A stretch of 64,000 nt of DNA. It comes from Pagrus major (Eukaryota; Chordata; Actinopteri; Spariformes; Sparidae). How positions within the stretch are numbered: the first letter of the stretch is position 1; each line of letters begins with the position of its first letter. Position numbers and translations under genes: made by a program. Below the pieces are notes generated by a model. The model made no database searches. It saw only the letters and a program-made list of their open reading frames with translations, and was not told the origin of the DNA. Positions 12,084 to 24,700 of the stretch are shown here, piece by piece. The DNA lies in the NCBI RefSeq assembly GCF_040436345.1, contig NC_133230.1, positions 3,431,297-3,495,296 of the forward strand. The letters are read 5' to 3'.

Positions 12084-13016
12084 TCAGGATCCCACTATGA
12101 TCTCCATGATGTGGTCCAGTTCATTCAGGTCTGACCTGCAGCTCGAGCTGGAGCTCAGGGTGGTCGGCCCGTGGGAGGAAAGGCTCTCCAGCAGATCGTA
12201 AGGCCCCATCTTTGGGGCGCTCTGCATGCCTGTCAGCACCGTATCGAGGTCATAGTAGGACGGGTCCACGTCTGAAAACAGTTCCTCGAGCGCAGGGTCA
12301 GGGGGCGGCGCCGGGTGCTTGATCTCAAAAGTCCCAAAAACCTGCTCCCCTGTCCTGGAGTCTGCGCTCAGGTGGTCCCGGTCTCCCTCCTCTCCCTCCG
12401 ACACACACTCCTCGCTGTCCTCGTCTTCATCCTCCTCGCACTCACCTTCTTCCTCTTCCTCCTCCCAGCACGGTCCCATGCCGAATGGACCTGCCAGGTA
12501 AGAAGCAGAGGACAGCTGGGGGGAGACGGGCGACAAAGTGGACATGGTGACCTCTGTCTCAACGTCTCCCTCCATCACCACCTCCTCGGCGTGGTAGCCT
12601 TCCTCCAGACCAACCACTGAGAAGGGCTTCGGGCTCTGCCCGGCCTGAGCTGCTGCGTCCGTCTGCCGGCACAGCACCTCGGTAGCCACCAGGCGGTCTG
12701 CGGGACACTGCGCAGCTGCCAGGGCCTGGGTCATTATCTGCCAGGTGCCGTCCTGGGTCATCTCCTCCTGGATCTGCCGCACCGTGTTAGCGATGAGCAC
12801 TGAGCGGCACAGGTTTGGCTCCACCAACATGTGGCAGAGCTGCAGCTTGATCAGCGACATGTCAAGCAGCGACTGCCTCTGCAGGCTGTAAGAGGACGTC
12901 AGCGTCCGAGCCGCCACCGCTGCCGCTGATGAAGCTGCTGACGGGCCCTGGTCACTGCTGGAGACCGGCTCCTCCCCGGAGTCTGAGAACTTGCGCTTGG
13001 TGCCCTTCGGGAACAT
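12084..13016 (-). CDS. cdca4: Cell division cycle-associated protein 4 (SERTA-domain transcription co-regulator)
   Basis: Single coding exon, 310 aa. CDCA4 (Hepp, TRIP-Br3) is a nuclear SERTA protein linked to E2F-dependent transcription and cell proliferation. The SERTA domain at about 43-92 (SYSLQRQSLLDMSLIKLQL, then MLVEPNLCRSVLIANTVRQ) is nearly identical to human CDCA4. The conserved ALEELFSDVDPSYYDLDTVL block is at 242-261 and the C-terminus is SDLNELDHIMEIIVGS. It is longer than human CDCA4 (about 240 aa), largely because of an Ala-rich N-terminal insert and an acidic Glu/Asp run at about 184-213. The acceptor CAG is at 13026-13028, so the coding exon begins nine bases before the ATG and the rest of the 5' UTR lies in a separate exon near 16.6 kb. 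Start codon: first ATG, opening MFPKGTKRKF like the family's basic N-terminus. Confidence 0.96.
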   Translation of the reverse strand: MFPKGTKRKFSDSGEEPVSSSDQGPSAASSAAAVAARTLTSSYSLQRQSLLDMSLIKLQLCHMLVEPNLCRSVLIANTVRQIQEEMTQDGTWQIMTQALAAAQCPADRLVATEVLCRQTDAAAQAGQSPKPFSVVGLEEGYHAEEVVMEGDVETEVTMSTLSPVSPQLSSASYLAGPFGMGPCWEEEEEEGECEEDEDEDSEECVSEGEEGDRDHLSADSRTGEQVFGTFEIKHPAPPPDPALEELFSDVDPSYYDLDTVLTGMQSAPKMGPYDLLESLSSHGPTTLSSSSSCRSDLNELDHIMEIIVGS

Positions 13017-13025
13017 GTTGTCTCT

Positions 13026-16000
13026 CTGTGGTGATGGCGAGGAGACAGAAACACAGTCAGATATCCAACAGCGACACTTATCTGAACATCAACTAATTGA
13101 TCACTCTGACAAACACACAAAATGCTTGAATGTCACTAGCTAAGATCAAAGTGAAAAGAATAAGTGCCATGTAATTAATTATGTGAATGTGTGATGTAGT
13201 GAGGCTATGTGACGTAGTATTTGTGTGTGGACATGAGGGAGCTAGGGCTACAATCTGCTCAACAGCAGCTGTGACTTTATCAATAAACTCTACAGGTTTT
13301 AACTCTGTATGAACTACAGTAAACAGTAAATTGTTTGTTGTAGTTTTTTTCTTAAAGTTTGCTATACCTTTCCTGTTGAGAGGCACAGGCAATAGCAATG
13401 CAGCTTGGTCCCGGCTGCAACGCTTCAAGTACTTTTGTACGAGCGACAAGCAGCTTTTGTTCAGCACCATTTCTGCCCATTTTAGGCCAGTCAGAGGCAA
13501 GACTCCTGCTGGGCGGAACAACCACACTTTTAACAGACCACTGAGCCACCGAAAATAGCATGGTTACCAACTAAAAGCCGACGCTGCATCAAAGTAAGCA
13601 CAGACTAGAGAGACCTTTGTCAGAAAACAAAAACAGCACTCAAGTTACATGATCAGTGCACTTATATTCTTTCCCACTGCCACCTGTGATCAAGAAAATA
13701 TCCTAATCAATAAGGTGCTTTTAAGGGGTAAAAGTGATAAAAAATGTGGAAAATAACATTCACAATAATCACAATATAACATACCACCATGATCCACTAA
13801 TGTTTACAAGGGATATCAGGTTTCCAGGTCTACACACGACACGCTTCAAAAACTAGTAGAACAAGATTTTCACTTTCTCTTCACTGAGGGAGGGGAAGAA
13901 AAGTAGAGTCAACTTCCTTATTACACACCGTTTGGAGTACACAGATGTCTTAAGAGGAACAAAACAACAGTCCTGCCAACATTAAAGGCCCTCTGACTCC
14001 CCAAAATAAACGGGATGCAAGTAAATAGGAGACTGAGCTCTGAACTGCAGCCTGTGGCATTTAATTTTCCATCAGACAGAAAAATAGTTTGCAGTGTCCG
14101 GCTGTGTCCTCTGTGTAAAAACCTGCGGGCAGGGCGTTTGGGTGAGTGATTCCACTTGCTCCAATTTTCTATTTGTGATACATTTTTTTATGAAATAATC
14201 ACAAAAAAGTAAAACCAGGGGTACAATGAAAACAGTACTGATACATGTTGGATTGTAAAAAATATAGCATCAAGGTTTACAGAACACAAAAAACAACAGA
14301 AAGTTGTTAATTTTTACAAAAAACGTCCCACTTTTCTGCGGTTATTCTCACACTTCATCTCCATACCAACAAAGAAGAATGGTTTTCTTTAAATATTCAT
14401 CTCAGGATGCCAGACAAAACTCACTAAAGCCCTATGATCTGTGGAAAACACATACTATTTTACAATTAAAGACATTGTCGCAAAGATTTTTGCAGCCAGA
14501 AACAGGGATGACAAAAATGTAACATTTTACATTTAATCAACATATAATCAAACATGTAATCAAACAATTGTATGACTTCTAATCAGGAAATGGTTGCAAA
14601 CTCGTCGTCACTTCAATAGAGGGAGAGGTACCGTGCTTCTTTACACATACAAAGAAACCTGACATAAAACGAGAAAAAGGGATTACATTACAGCTACCGT
14701 CCTCCCGTGATTGATCAGATGGATTATCTGGAATCAGCACCGTGTTGTAAAAAAGTTATAACCCATACCAAAAAAAACAAGGAAGTGGATCTAATGAGTC
14801 CTCGCTTGAATACAGAACAACATTTCCTGACAGTGGACAGAATAGGAAAAAAAAAAAAGTCATTTATGAAGGTACCCGGAGATCTAAAAATACAAAAGGG
14901 TGAGAAAACAATTATAGACATGTGTTGTCTTCCTTGTGTGGTGCGTTTGTGCTGGCCCCTGTTAAACAAGAGACACTAGAGAGCACTATCTCCCTGAAGG
15001 AAAAACAACAACAATGTGTAAAAGTTCAAATAGGAAATGAGATATACAACCAGGGAGACCTACAACCTGAGAGAAAGCACACTGCACAGAGAATTAAAAA
15101 ACAGTTTTGGACATGACATATATAGATAAAAGTGGTTTTTGAACACCCTATAGGTTAGCATTTTGGGGTTAAATCTCAGGGAAACTACTAAATCTACAAA
15201 AGCAATGTCCAATATTGATTTAAATAATTTCTTGATTGTAAAAAAGGGCCTACGTCAGACTGTTTAAACCTGATTATTCTGTTGTTGCACCTGTAGCAGA
15301 CAAACTAAGTCACACAACCAATGCAAAAAAAACAGTGTGCATGCAGAATTTTACGCATTACTTGTATTAATAAGGACATATTAATAACGCCAATAGTGCT
15401 ACAATGATTGTAAGTGCATAGTAACCAAAAAATTACAGCCTTGGGTGGATTTCTTGTACAAAAACATCATAAATGTGTTATTGTGCATCACTTTTAACCA
15501 ACATGTTGATTTTAAGACATACTTTGTCTGCTATAGATGCTTCATTGCAGTGCCTAGGATTAATTAATTCAATAAAAATCACACGTCCCTGTTACTGTAT
15601 ATGCTTAACAGTTAAGTTAGTCACATTAACATGACAAGATTTAACAAGAAAATGCTGACACACACACATGATGTTCAAAAAACTTGTCTGGCAGAAATCA
15701 GGAAATGAGTAATCAAGTGCAAACGGAAAAAAAAAAAATCCACTCATTGCAAATTAGGCAAGTACTACTAAGTATTACACAATAATGCACACGTATACTA
15801 CAGTGTTATGTATATAAAAACACAAGTGTACTGTGGTTAAACAGAGCTGCTGTATTATGCTAGGAGCCAGAAGCCAAACAAAATGCAGGCTCGCTTTACG
15901 TCAATGGCTCCTAGCATGCCCCATCCCCCACTGCTCGCTGAAAACCAGCACTTTCACAGCACGCCGTGCTAAATTAATAAATAAACTCTAAACACGGCGG

Positions 16001-16612
16001 CGTTAATTTTACAGCATCTCCATCAAAAATGTCACACAACCACCATCAGCCGCCCGCTTGGAGGCCGTGTGGCCGCCGGAGCGAGCGGCGGGGAGCCGCT
16101 GGCCGCGACTGCCGCATGCTTTGTCTTTTCAGCATCAGAGCCACCGAGCGACAATGAGGCCATTTTGCGCTAGTAGCTAACAGCTAGCCGGCTAGCTATG
16201 CTACGGATCTGACTTTACGCTTATGGAGGCAGCCCCCTTGCTAGCTAGCTAGCTAACTGTGGCCAAGATGTTCAGTGAAACGGAAAAAAAAAAAAAAAAA
16301 AACCGATGCCTCCGCGGAGGTAACAAAACGTTTGGCGATCGTCTCAGCGTGGCCTTCTTTGGCTAATTCCCCCCTTTTTTTAAAACACACACACACACAC
16401 AAAATGAATGCTAGCAAGCGTGAAGCTAATTAGCCAAAAAGCGCCCACCCACACATCCTCCGCGGTCCTTCCTCCTTTCTAGCCAAAAACAAGAGTTCTT
16501 TCGCCGCGGCCGGGCTGCTAAGTTCCCCCCTAAAAAAAAACCCAAAACAACAAACGCTCACCCGGGGTAGCTGGTCTATCGACGGGTGGTGTTGGGGAGC
16601 AGCCGTACTCAC
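13026..16612 (-). other. cdca4 intron 1
   Basis: This 3.6-kb interval lies between the consensus donor at 16612-16611 and the acceptor at 13028-13026. It has no supported gene, is AT-rich, and becomes GC-rich toward the promoter end (16000-16600). GCTAGC-type repeats lie at about 16170-16255, an A run at about 16285-16303 and a short CA run at about 16385-16401. Confidence 0.65.
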
Positions 16613-16780
16613 CTCGTGTTTGTGTTATTTTATTCCCGTCTCGGTCATAGGATCGACGGCAGGGAAAGCGGAGATCAGGTTCAGATGAGATCATTCATGC
16701 CACGGCTTCAAAAACTGAACTACCTCTGTCCTGCTGCTGCTGCGGAGCGGACGGCAGGAGGGGAGGCAGGCAGGCAGGCA
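16613..16780 (-). other. 5' non-coding exon and CpG-island promoter of cdca4
   Basis: On the minus strand, CACGAG|GTGAGTAC at 16618-16605 is a perfect donor. It pairs with the acceptor just before the cdca4 coding exon. The block is GC-rich and followed on the plus strand by GCAGG tandem units (about 16765-16795). The transcription start is not resolved. Confidence 0.65.
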
Positions 16781-17394
16781 GGCAGGGAGGCAGGGAGGGG
16801 GAGGGGAGCCGACAACAGCCAGCCATATGCCTGGGATTCCTCTCTAATCATTGCTGCCTGCTTTTCTCTCCCACTAATGCTTTAATGTCGCAAACAAAGT
16901 GAAAGCCTGTCTGTGGCATCGACAACAACAAACAAACAAACAAACAAAAAAATATATATATATGTACAAGGTTTTAGAAGTTATTGTGGATGTTTTTTTG
17001 TTTTTTTTAATCAAAAGAAACACAAACAATTAGTGTTTTGTGTTTCTGATGTTTAGATTATTCTGATACATAAATAACATTATTACCTGCCGGTGGAAAT
17101 ATGTACTCAAGTACTGCACTGAAGCACCATTTTGAGGTACTTTTACTGTATTCTTTATTAGACTTAAACTCCACTAACACGTTGTACTTTATACTTATTT
17201 CTTCTTTCATCAAACGCACCACGAGGAACTTTAAACTGGTTATGAAACGGTTTCAGTTTAACGCCGATGCATCTGTGTGACCTACATACTCGCAAACTAG
17301 ACCATCAGGGAGGAAACTGGCTATTTCTATATATTTATTGCACTTATTCTGACTAACTCTGGTTTCTGATCTGCTGCTGCTGCACATTATGAAC

Positions 17395-17665
17395 CATCCA
17401 GACCTCAGGGGTCGTCAGGTACACGTCTGCTTTCAGGCACTAGACTCAAAACTAAACACGGAGACGCAGCGTTCAGTCATTGAAGCAATTTTAAGACTCT
17501 GAACGGCACTGTGACTTTTATTCTTTAGTCTCGTCTCTTTTAAACCTCTTCTGTTTTTAGCTTATTCTACTATATTGTTTTTAATGTCTTTTAATGTAAT
17601 TTTATGCCCCTGTAAAGCACTTTGAGTTGCCTTTTGTCTGAATTGTGCTATACAGATTAACTTGC
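17395..17665 (+). mobile_element. LINE 3' end fragment
   Basis: The segment contains 'TAAAGCACTTTGAGTTGCC' followed by 'GTGCTATACAGATTAACTTG', a 3' end very common among teleost LINE copies. Upstream text ('GTCTGCTTTC', 'ACTAAACACGGAGACGCAGC') fits the same family. It is truncated, with no intact frame. Confidence 0.6.
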
Positions 17666-18040
17666 CTCACCTTACCTGTCGCCAGGTCGGATCCCGACTC
17701 ATGCAGGTTGTATAAATCACAAAATTCAAACTATTTTGTACGGCGAGGTGCTGAGGATGAATTGAGGAGTCTCACGGCCTGAGGAGGGAAGCTGGTCTGT
17801 AGTCCGGTGGTACAGCACTAATAATCTATAATGCATCATCTAAGGCTACGTTCAGATCCAGATAAACGCAGGTCCTCCCATTCATTTCAATGAGAGTAGG
17901 CCATTTTGGCGGTGGCGATGCTAGCTGCAGGGGTTACGAAAAAAGAAAATGTTTGGAGAAACGCCGCGCGACAGTCACACTGGCCAATCACAATAGCTGG
18001 CATTCATGTGTTATTCACACAGTTTGGCATTGTGGATCAG

Positions 18041-18201
18041 TTTAAAGGTCCTATTTGTAAGAAAAGTTGATTTTTGAGTCTCACTCCCGGCTCGTTGGAC
18101 ACGTTGGGTTGGTGGCCGACACGTCCTACAATCCCTGAGTGTCAGAATCTGACGAGTTAGGACTAAAAAAATCAACTTTTCTTACAAATAGGACCTTTAA
18201 A
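18041..18201. mobile_element. MITE with 35-bp perfect terminal inverted repeats
   Basis: Positions 18041-18075 are the exact reverse complement of 18167-18201; both begin TTTAAAGGTCCTATTTG when read inward. Between the arms are about 91 bp. TTAA lies at both tips, which would fit a piggyBac-type target site. The arms are too short and the centre too small to code for a transposase, so the copy is non-autonomous. Confidence 0.85.
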
Positions 18202-21200
18202 ACACTTTTTTTGAATCTGTGGAGGCCGACGTTCGCTGTCGGACTGCATGCTTAACCTACATTTGCAGAGGCGTGACCGCAGATCTTAAACAGAGCAGAA
18301 CGCGTCAGGAGCAGGGTGTGTTATTTAGCATGGCTAAATGCTACAGAGGGGACACAACAGTCTGTGTAGCGTGATGTTTTACTTGCGATCACTCGGTTTG
18401 GTTTTGTGCCCTAGTTTAAAACACAGTAATGATCTGCCTGGCATTCTGGTTGTTTACTGTTATTTTAAATCTGTCTATGTGGACAGAAGATCAGTAGTGG
18501 GAACGCAGCAGCTTCGCCTCTCGGCAAACCCAACGCATCACACACGCGGTCACACGCCGCCACACAAACCTGATTTGGTCTGAGTGTTTTCTAAGAGAAG
18601 GTTTGTGGCCACAGACAACAAGCAGTGTCAAGTTGGGGCCTCATGTCAGGTTCCAGATGTCGAGCTTTGAGCATTTCCCCACAAAACGTTTCGTTTGAAT
18701 AACTGTTCAAGGCCCAAAGAGGTATAATTTTCCAGTGTTTCACAAAAAATACAAACATATACTCATATAATCATCTCCAGAACCCCTCAAGTTCATCCCA
18801 TGATCCTTTGGATCAGTACAATCCTACTTACACGTCAATATATATTACTTACTTTACCTTTAATACTAAAAAGTGCATTTTGCTGATGATACTTTTGAAG
18901 GACATTTACTTGTAATAGAGTATTTTAAGCTTGTTGTAGTGGTACTTTAACATTATCATCACCACAGCTACATGAGCAGACATACAGTTTACATCCTACT
19001 GCATCATAATACATCATCACATAAATCATAATTAACTGTATTAGCAGTATTTCACACAGTAGTGACAATATATCTTTAAAAACATCACAACAGTCACCTT
19101 AAAGTTGCATCATTTGGGACTCTTGCACCAGATTTTCACCACAAATCAATGTATTCATAGAAAATTCTGTACTTGTGTAATAAACTTGATACCAGCGCAC
19201 TGATCTGTCTTGCTGTTTTTGATATAAGGCGAGTTATACAACATTTAATAATTTTCCTCCATTGAAAGATGTACTTTTGTCAGTGTGTCTTAAGAAGACA
19301 GTGGACAAAATATTTCATCTTTCTGGACGGAGCACTTCCAGCTATTTTAAATTATTGTCTTTATCCAGGAGTTCTTGTGAATGGATGTGTGTGTCACTAC
19401 AGGCAATATACAGTCACTTATCAACCTAACCTGCATGTTTATGGTCTGTGAGAGCAAACTGAAGAAACTAACTCGACGATCTCCTCGTGAGTTTGAAGTC
19501 CTTTTTCTGATGCAACAGCTGCTGCACCACCACGTCTCTGTAAGGAAACCAGTTACAAAAATGTTTGGTTAACAGACTGTAAAAAGACAAGTAAATAATG
19601 TTTAGTTTTTCTTAATTTGTGCTTATTCTCTCCTGTTTATACTGACAAACACTGACGGACAGGTTTTTCATTATTGATTACACATTGGCATATTTCAGTA
19701 CTATTTTAATAAGGAGATGAATGCAGAGATGGAGCTTTTTGGTGGGACTTATTGACCCTCTCTGAATACAACTGCTGATTACAAATTGCAGAAAATAAGA
19801 GGACATAATCGAGACTAAGTGTAAATGTCATTTATGTTTGTTGTTAGTTTTAACACCAGGTGTCAACAAGGTCTTAAAATGACGTGTATTCACCTCTATT
19901 TGGGTTTCAAAGCTCATAATTTACAAGATGAATTGAGTGTCAAAATCTTCCCTTTTGCACATCACTGACATATTTAGCAGCCGAGTTTAGTCTTTTCAGT
20001 CGTGTTGTTTTTCTCTCTCTAATGCCATGACTACCACATGTAACACCCTTTGAATCAGAGAGGTGTAATTATCAGTAATTATCTGCGCTGCTGATGCTTA
20101 TTACCTCTGCCATGGAGGTTTTTGTTTTCAACGTTGGTAATTAGTTTAATCTGTCCTCCTATTAACGGTGTTTTTCAGAAACCTTAAGACATATTTGAAC
20201 GTTTTTGGGGAAGATCGGGCTTCAATCAAAAGACAGCTGATTAGATCTGATTGATGGGATCAGGACAATAATTACTCCTCCTGGATGTTGTTAAAATTCA
20301 CACAGTTAATGAAAGTGATTGAAAAGATGTAAAACAAGTGTTTTCTCCGTTATGCAGTACGAGTTAAACACTCACCAGCCGATTCGAAGTAAACACAGAG
20401 CCTCAATAACGTTAAAAACTACTGCACTTCATGTAGTTGAACTGGTTCCAGGGTCCTGGTATTGTTCATGCTGGTTCACTGTCCTGGAACCGAGCCATCC
20501 TTAACAAAATGTCTTTCACTGGTGCTTATCCTGCTCATTGACTAAATCCTATTTTAACCCCTACCCCTCACTTTTGTGTGACCCTCAGAAGAGAGGAACA
20601 AGGGGTAGTGGTTGAAACGTCCCCATGAAAGCGACTTTGCTGCTGGATTTTAGATCAAATTTGGGCAACATTAGCCATCAAGCGGACGCTGCATCACTGA
20701 AATACATGAAAATGCAGGACTGTCATAAACTTGAGCTACCTAGCTTGTTAGCTACGGAGACCTCAGCTACTAGAAGCAATTTGTTTTCCCCCGGTTTGAA
20801 TTGTGCCTCTGTCAAAACCTCAGTTTGGACTTTGCCCTCGGCACGAACACTCGAAATGGAGGGGTAGGGCTGAGGGGGGTATTGTGCTTGGGTCAAAATG
20901 TCTGCCGTGAAAAGCGTCTGTAGGAGGATGAGGGGTGTAACTCAAGTAAACCAGCAGAAGAAGGCGGTGTGTTTACTGGGGAAACTACAAGTCGCCTGTA
21001 CAAGCGCTGCCACTGAGTGCAGAAGAAGCCAGAAATGCGCTGCAGCCTGCGTTACAGCAAAGGTTACAGCGCAGGGCTTGTATCTACACCATGGACCAAA
21101 AATCAAGCTTAATGCAGCGTTATGGGCATGATCCCTCACTGGCTTCCCAGCGGTAAACACTAGCCAATTGTCTGATTATTAAATGTTGGAAAAGTGTGAA

Positions 21201-21253
21201 AAAGGCTCATGGGAAGGTCGTCAGAAGCCTCCCAAAAGCTGGAACCAGATTTT

Positions 21254-21274
21254 TTGTTGTTGTTGTTGTTGTTG
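21254..21274. repeat. GTT trinucleotide microsatellite
   Basis: About seven TTG/GTT units upstream of the ahsa1 promoter. Confidence 0.85.
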
Positions 21275-21633
21275 ATTTTATCCTCATTTATATTCATTAT
21301 ATAACTGATTGTTTAATAGCTTAAGCTTTGCATGTCATTTTCACTAAGCCAGCTAATCAAATTAGCATTAGCCTCGCAGAATTAGGCATACCGTCCTTGA
21401 ACGCATCTCCGAGACACCAGGAGAGCGGACATTTGGCTGATAACAGACCCGGTCCTGTCTCGGGGTGGTGTTATCTAGCGTGTCTTTAGCTCCAGAGGTC
21501 CTTCTTCTTCTTCTCTGAAGGCGGAAGTAGTCTCCGCGAATGAACTTCCGGGGGGGGACATTGTCGCCTCGTCCCACAAAGTTCCGCTTCCAGCATTTTC
21601 TGTGCGCGGCGGATAAAGGCAGCGCAGCCGAGG

Positions 21634-21643
21634 CTTCTAGAAG
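21634..21643 (+). promoter_or_regulatory. Candidate heat-shock element of ahsa1
   Basis: CTTCTAGAAG contains the nTTCnnGAAn inverted pentamer pair recognised by HSF1, about 100 bases upstream of the ahsa1 ATG. AHSA1 is a known heat-induced HSF1 target in vertebrates. Only two clean units are visible; a functional element usually has three. Confidence 0.55.
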
Positions 21644-21738
21644 CAACGTGCACCGGACACTCGCCGGCAAAACGAGCCTCCTCCGTCTCCCTCTCTGCCC
21701 ACAAACACCGACACTTTCCAACCACCTGAGCGGACAAC

Positions 21739-24700
21739 ATGGCCAAGTGGGGCGAAGGGGACCCTCGTTGGATTGTTGAGGAGAGAGCCGATGCGACAAA
21801 TGTCAACAACTGGCACTGGTGAGACTTTAATAAAGGACACTGACTGCTAGCTAAGCTAGCGCGCTAATGCTAACATCACACATCCAGCTCGGATTCGTGT
21901 CAAGCTGCAGCTGCTCTTCGTGGGTTTTTGGTCATCTGTGCAGGCGTGTTTATATTAGGATACTATCTATAAATAGCCCAGAGTGTAAAATATTGAATAT
22001 TATTGTAGTAAATGATCACATTTGATGGATGAAGCTAAGTTAACCCTGTGATCGCTTTCAAGTTAGCTTAGCCCGTAGCTGGCTAACGCTGCTGTAGCTT
22101 CAAATGAATGCAATGAGGTTGTTAGCCTAGCCTTGGTGTGTCTGCTTACAATACACGTGTTTCAGTGTAATAACGTACTGTAGATTGTCATCAGATGGTT
22201 AATTAGTCTTCAGCTCCTGTAATTACACCTGAAGTAGCCCCATTTTAAAAGTGACAGCAGTGCTCATCTTATAGCTTGTAGCTGCTAGCTCAAAATATGT
22301 TTAATAGAGCCTGATTTTAATGTCCTCACTGGTGTTTCTCTCTTATTAGCACGGAGTGGTAGTAATATACTCACTGAACTGTGTGCTGCTTTTAAGTGTT
22401 TCCCCACTGTAACCTAATTCACTTCTGTGGGAACATAATTCAGTTCAGAAATCTTTATCTTCACCTGACATATCTACAGAGTTTAGCAGCGCAATAACAC
22501 TTGTTATTGTATATAAAACATTAGTATTCTTTCAAAAAAAGGAATGTATGCATGTAAAACAAGATTGAAAGATAGATTTTCCACACAGAGTCTCTTTCAG
22601 TAGCTTGTTCTCAAGGGAAAAGCTATTTATCATCATTGTATGTGAAGATTAATTAAAGTCTTGAGTGATTTGCAAAGCTGCATTAGTTGCTAATGATCAC
22701 ACTCAACACTGCTGCATTACAGCAAAGTGTCCACAGCTGGTTGTTGTATGAATCTGGCAAGAATATGATATTTGTAAATCGCTACATTCTGATTCTGTCT
22801 TGAAGATAAGTTGGTAATTAGTGTAATGATATCTGCTGTCAGCGTAGTAAACAAACATGAAACGGTATGGAAATGAAGAACAGTAGATTTGTGTTGTGCA
22901 CCTGTTTTGGATTCGCTCTCTCATCGCTGCGCTCTCTGTTGGACTTTTCAGGACCGAACGAGATGCAACAAACTGGTCATCGGACAAATTAAAATCGCTG
23001 ATGCTCGGGATAAGCGTGGAGAACGACGAGGGGAGCTGCGAGGTGACAGAAGTCAGCAAGGTGGAAGGAGAAGCCTCGATTAACAACCGCAAAGGGAAAC
23101 TTATTTTCTTTTACGAATGGAACCTGAAAGCTACTTGGACCGGTAAGCAGGAGACTAGGAGATATGTGTGAAACTTTGCTGCTATCACTGCTGAATGAAT
23201 ACAGAGGAAATGATCAGGAGACAAACCCAATCACCCGTATCTCTCAAACACTTCTTAAAATAGAAGTTAGTACAGGACAGTAACTCCAGAGCTGATCAAA
23301 AAAAAAGGTTTTCTTTTGTCACCAGTATTGAAAAGAAGTTGGACCGAAGCAGCTTTGAATCTGTGCTGACATCTGTACGCTCTTTATTTCACCAGGGGAG
23401 TCGAAAGCAGGAATCAAATATAAAGGAACAATTGAAGTCCCGAACCTGTCTGATGAGAACGACATGGAGGATCTTGATGTGAGTTTCTCTGAAGAACTTG
23501 TGTGTAATGATTCTGAGTCGTGTGGGAACAGCGTGTTGATCCCCGTCCTGCGATCTTTGTCCAGATCTCCGTATCGTTGAACAAAGACGAACCTGAGACG
23601 CCGCTGACCGGCCTGATGAGGACAAAAGGAGCAGAGAAAATCCGTGAAGCCCTGGGAAGCTACGTTGGATTCTTGAAAACAGGTGAGTGAAATCAGTCGC
23701 AATCTTAAAGAAACAATCAGAGATCCAAACTGAGACAATCAGGTTCAGTTCACCACCAGAACTCACAACACAAGATCAGTTATCAGCCTCACAAAAGTTG
23801 GTTTTGAGCTAAATTTTGTGTCATTCTTATTGCAGAGTTCACACAGGGAATGATCCTGCCTACAGCCAACGGTATGGCCAAGCTTCAGTCCACATCGCAG
23901 TCCAAAGCCAAGCTGGATAAAACTCAAGTTAGTGCTCAGAATTACCTACAAACAGTCCCACTTTACATTTCCACACAGAGCTCTTGTCCCTGAATAATTT
24001 ACTGTAACAGAAGCATCATTAATGAAGCGTCAGTGTTTTGCTTGCAGCAGATCTTCCCTCACCAGCCCTTTGTTCTCGTTGTGTGGAACAGATTTCATCC
24101 TCGAGCAGCACAGCTGTTCCAGTCAACACCGGCGTCAAGATCCCCACCTGTAAATTCAGCATGAGGGAAAAGTTCCTCACCTCTCCGGCTGATCTCTTCA
24201 GGGTCTTCCTCAACCAGGAGGTGAGCTTCACCTCTTTATCTGCTGTGTCTGACCCTGCTCGGGTTCAGGTTTCAACGAACGCTCACTTTATTCTCAGCGG
24301 CGTTACAGCCGAAAGAACGAGTCAACTAACGTGTTTGTTATAAACCTGCAGATGATCCAGGCGTTCACGCACGCTCCAGCCACAGTGGACGCAGAGAGAG
24401 GGGGAAAGTTTCGTCTGTTTGACGGAAACGTTCTCGGTGAATTCGCAGAGCTGGTAAGACTCAAGTTCAACAGTTTAAACCGTAAATAATATGGAATATA
24501 TTCATGTTTGTATCAGTAATGCATCGTTAAAGATTAATTTACTTTTCTGGGTTTTTGTACATGTGTAATTTGTTGTGCTCGACCACATCACCTTCTGAAA
24601 CAGTGACTCTTCTCTCCACCAGATACCTGATGAGAAAATAGTTATGAAGTGGAGGTATAACAACTGGCCCTGCGGTATGTTGATTTATATATTTTTATAT

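Larger units (their letters stand above)
16800..21480. other. Intergenic stretch between cdca4 and ahsa1
   Basis: No gene is supported. It contains a CAAA microsatellite (about 16929-16950), an AAGTAC-type repeat (about 17095-17210), a LINE tail (17395-17665), an AT-poor dispersed element (about 17845-18010), a 161-bp inverted-repeat element (18041-18201), a short perfect 9-bp inverted repeat at 20444-20495, a possible degraded element (about 20550-20880) and a GTT run (21254-21274). Confidence 0.6.

Noticed and set aside
20444-20495. Inverted repeat GGTTCCAGG / CCTGGAACC upstream of ahsa1
   Set aside because: Only nine perfect base pairs with a long spacer; not clearly beyond chance or beyond a degraded repeat.
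20625-20867. 80-aa open frame upstream of ahsa1
   Set aside because: No family resemblance; it lies in what looks like a degraded dispersed element with CCCTACCCCTC-like ends.
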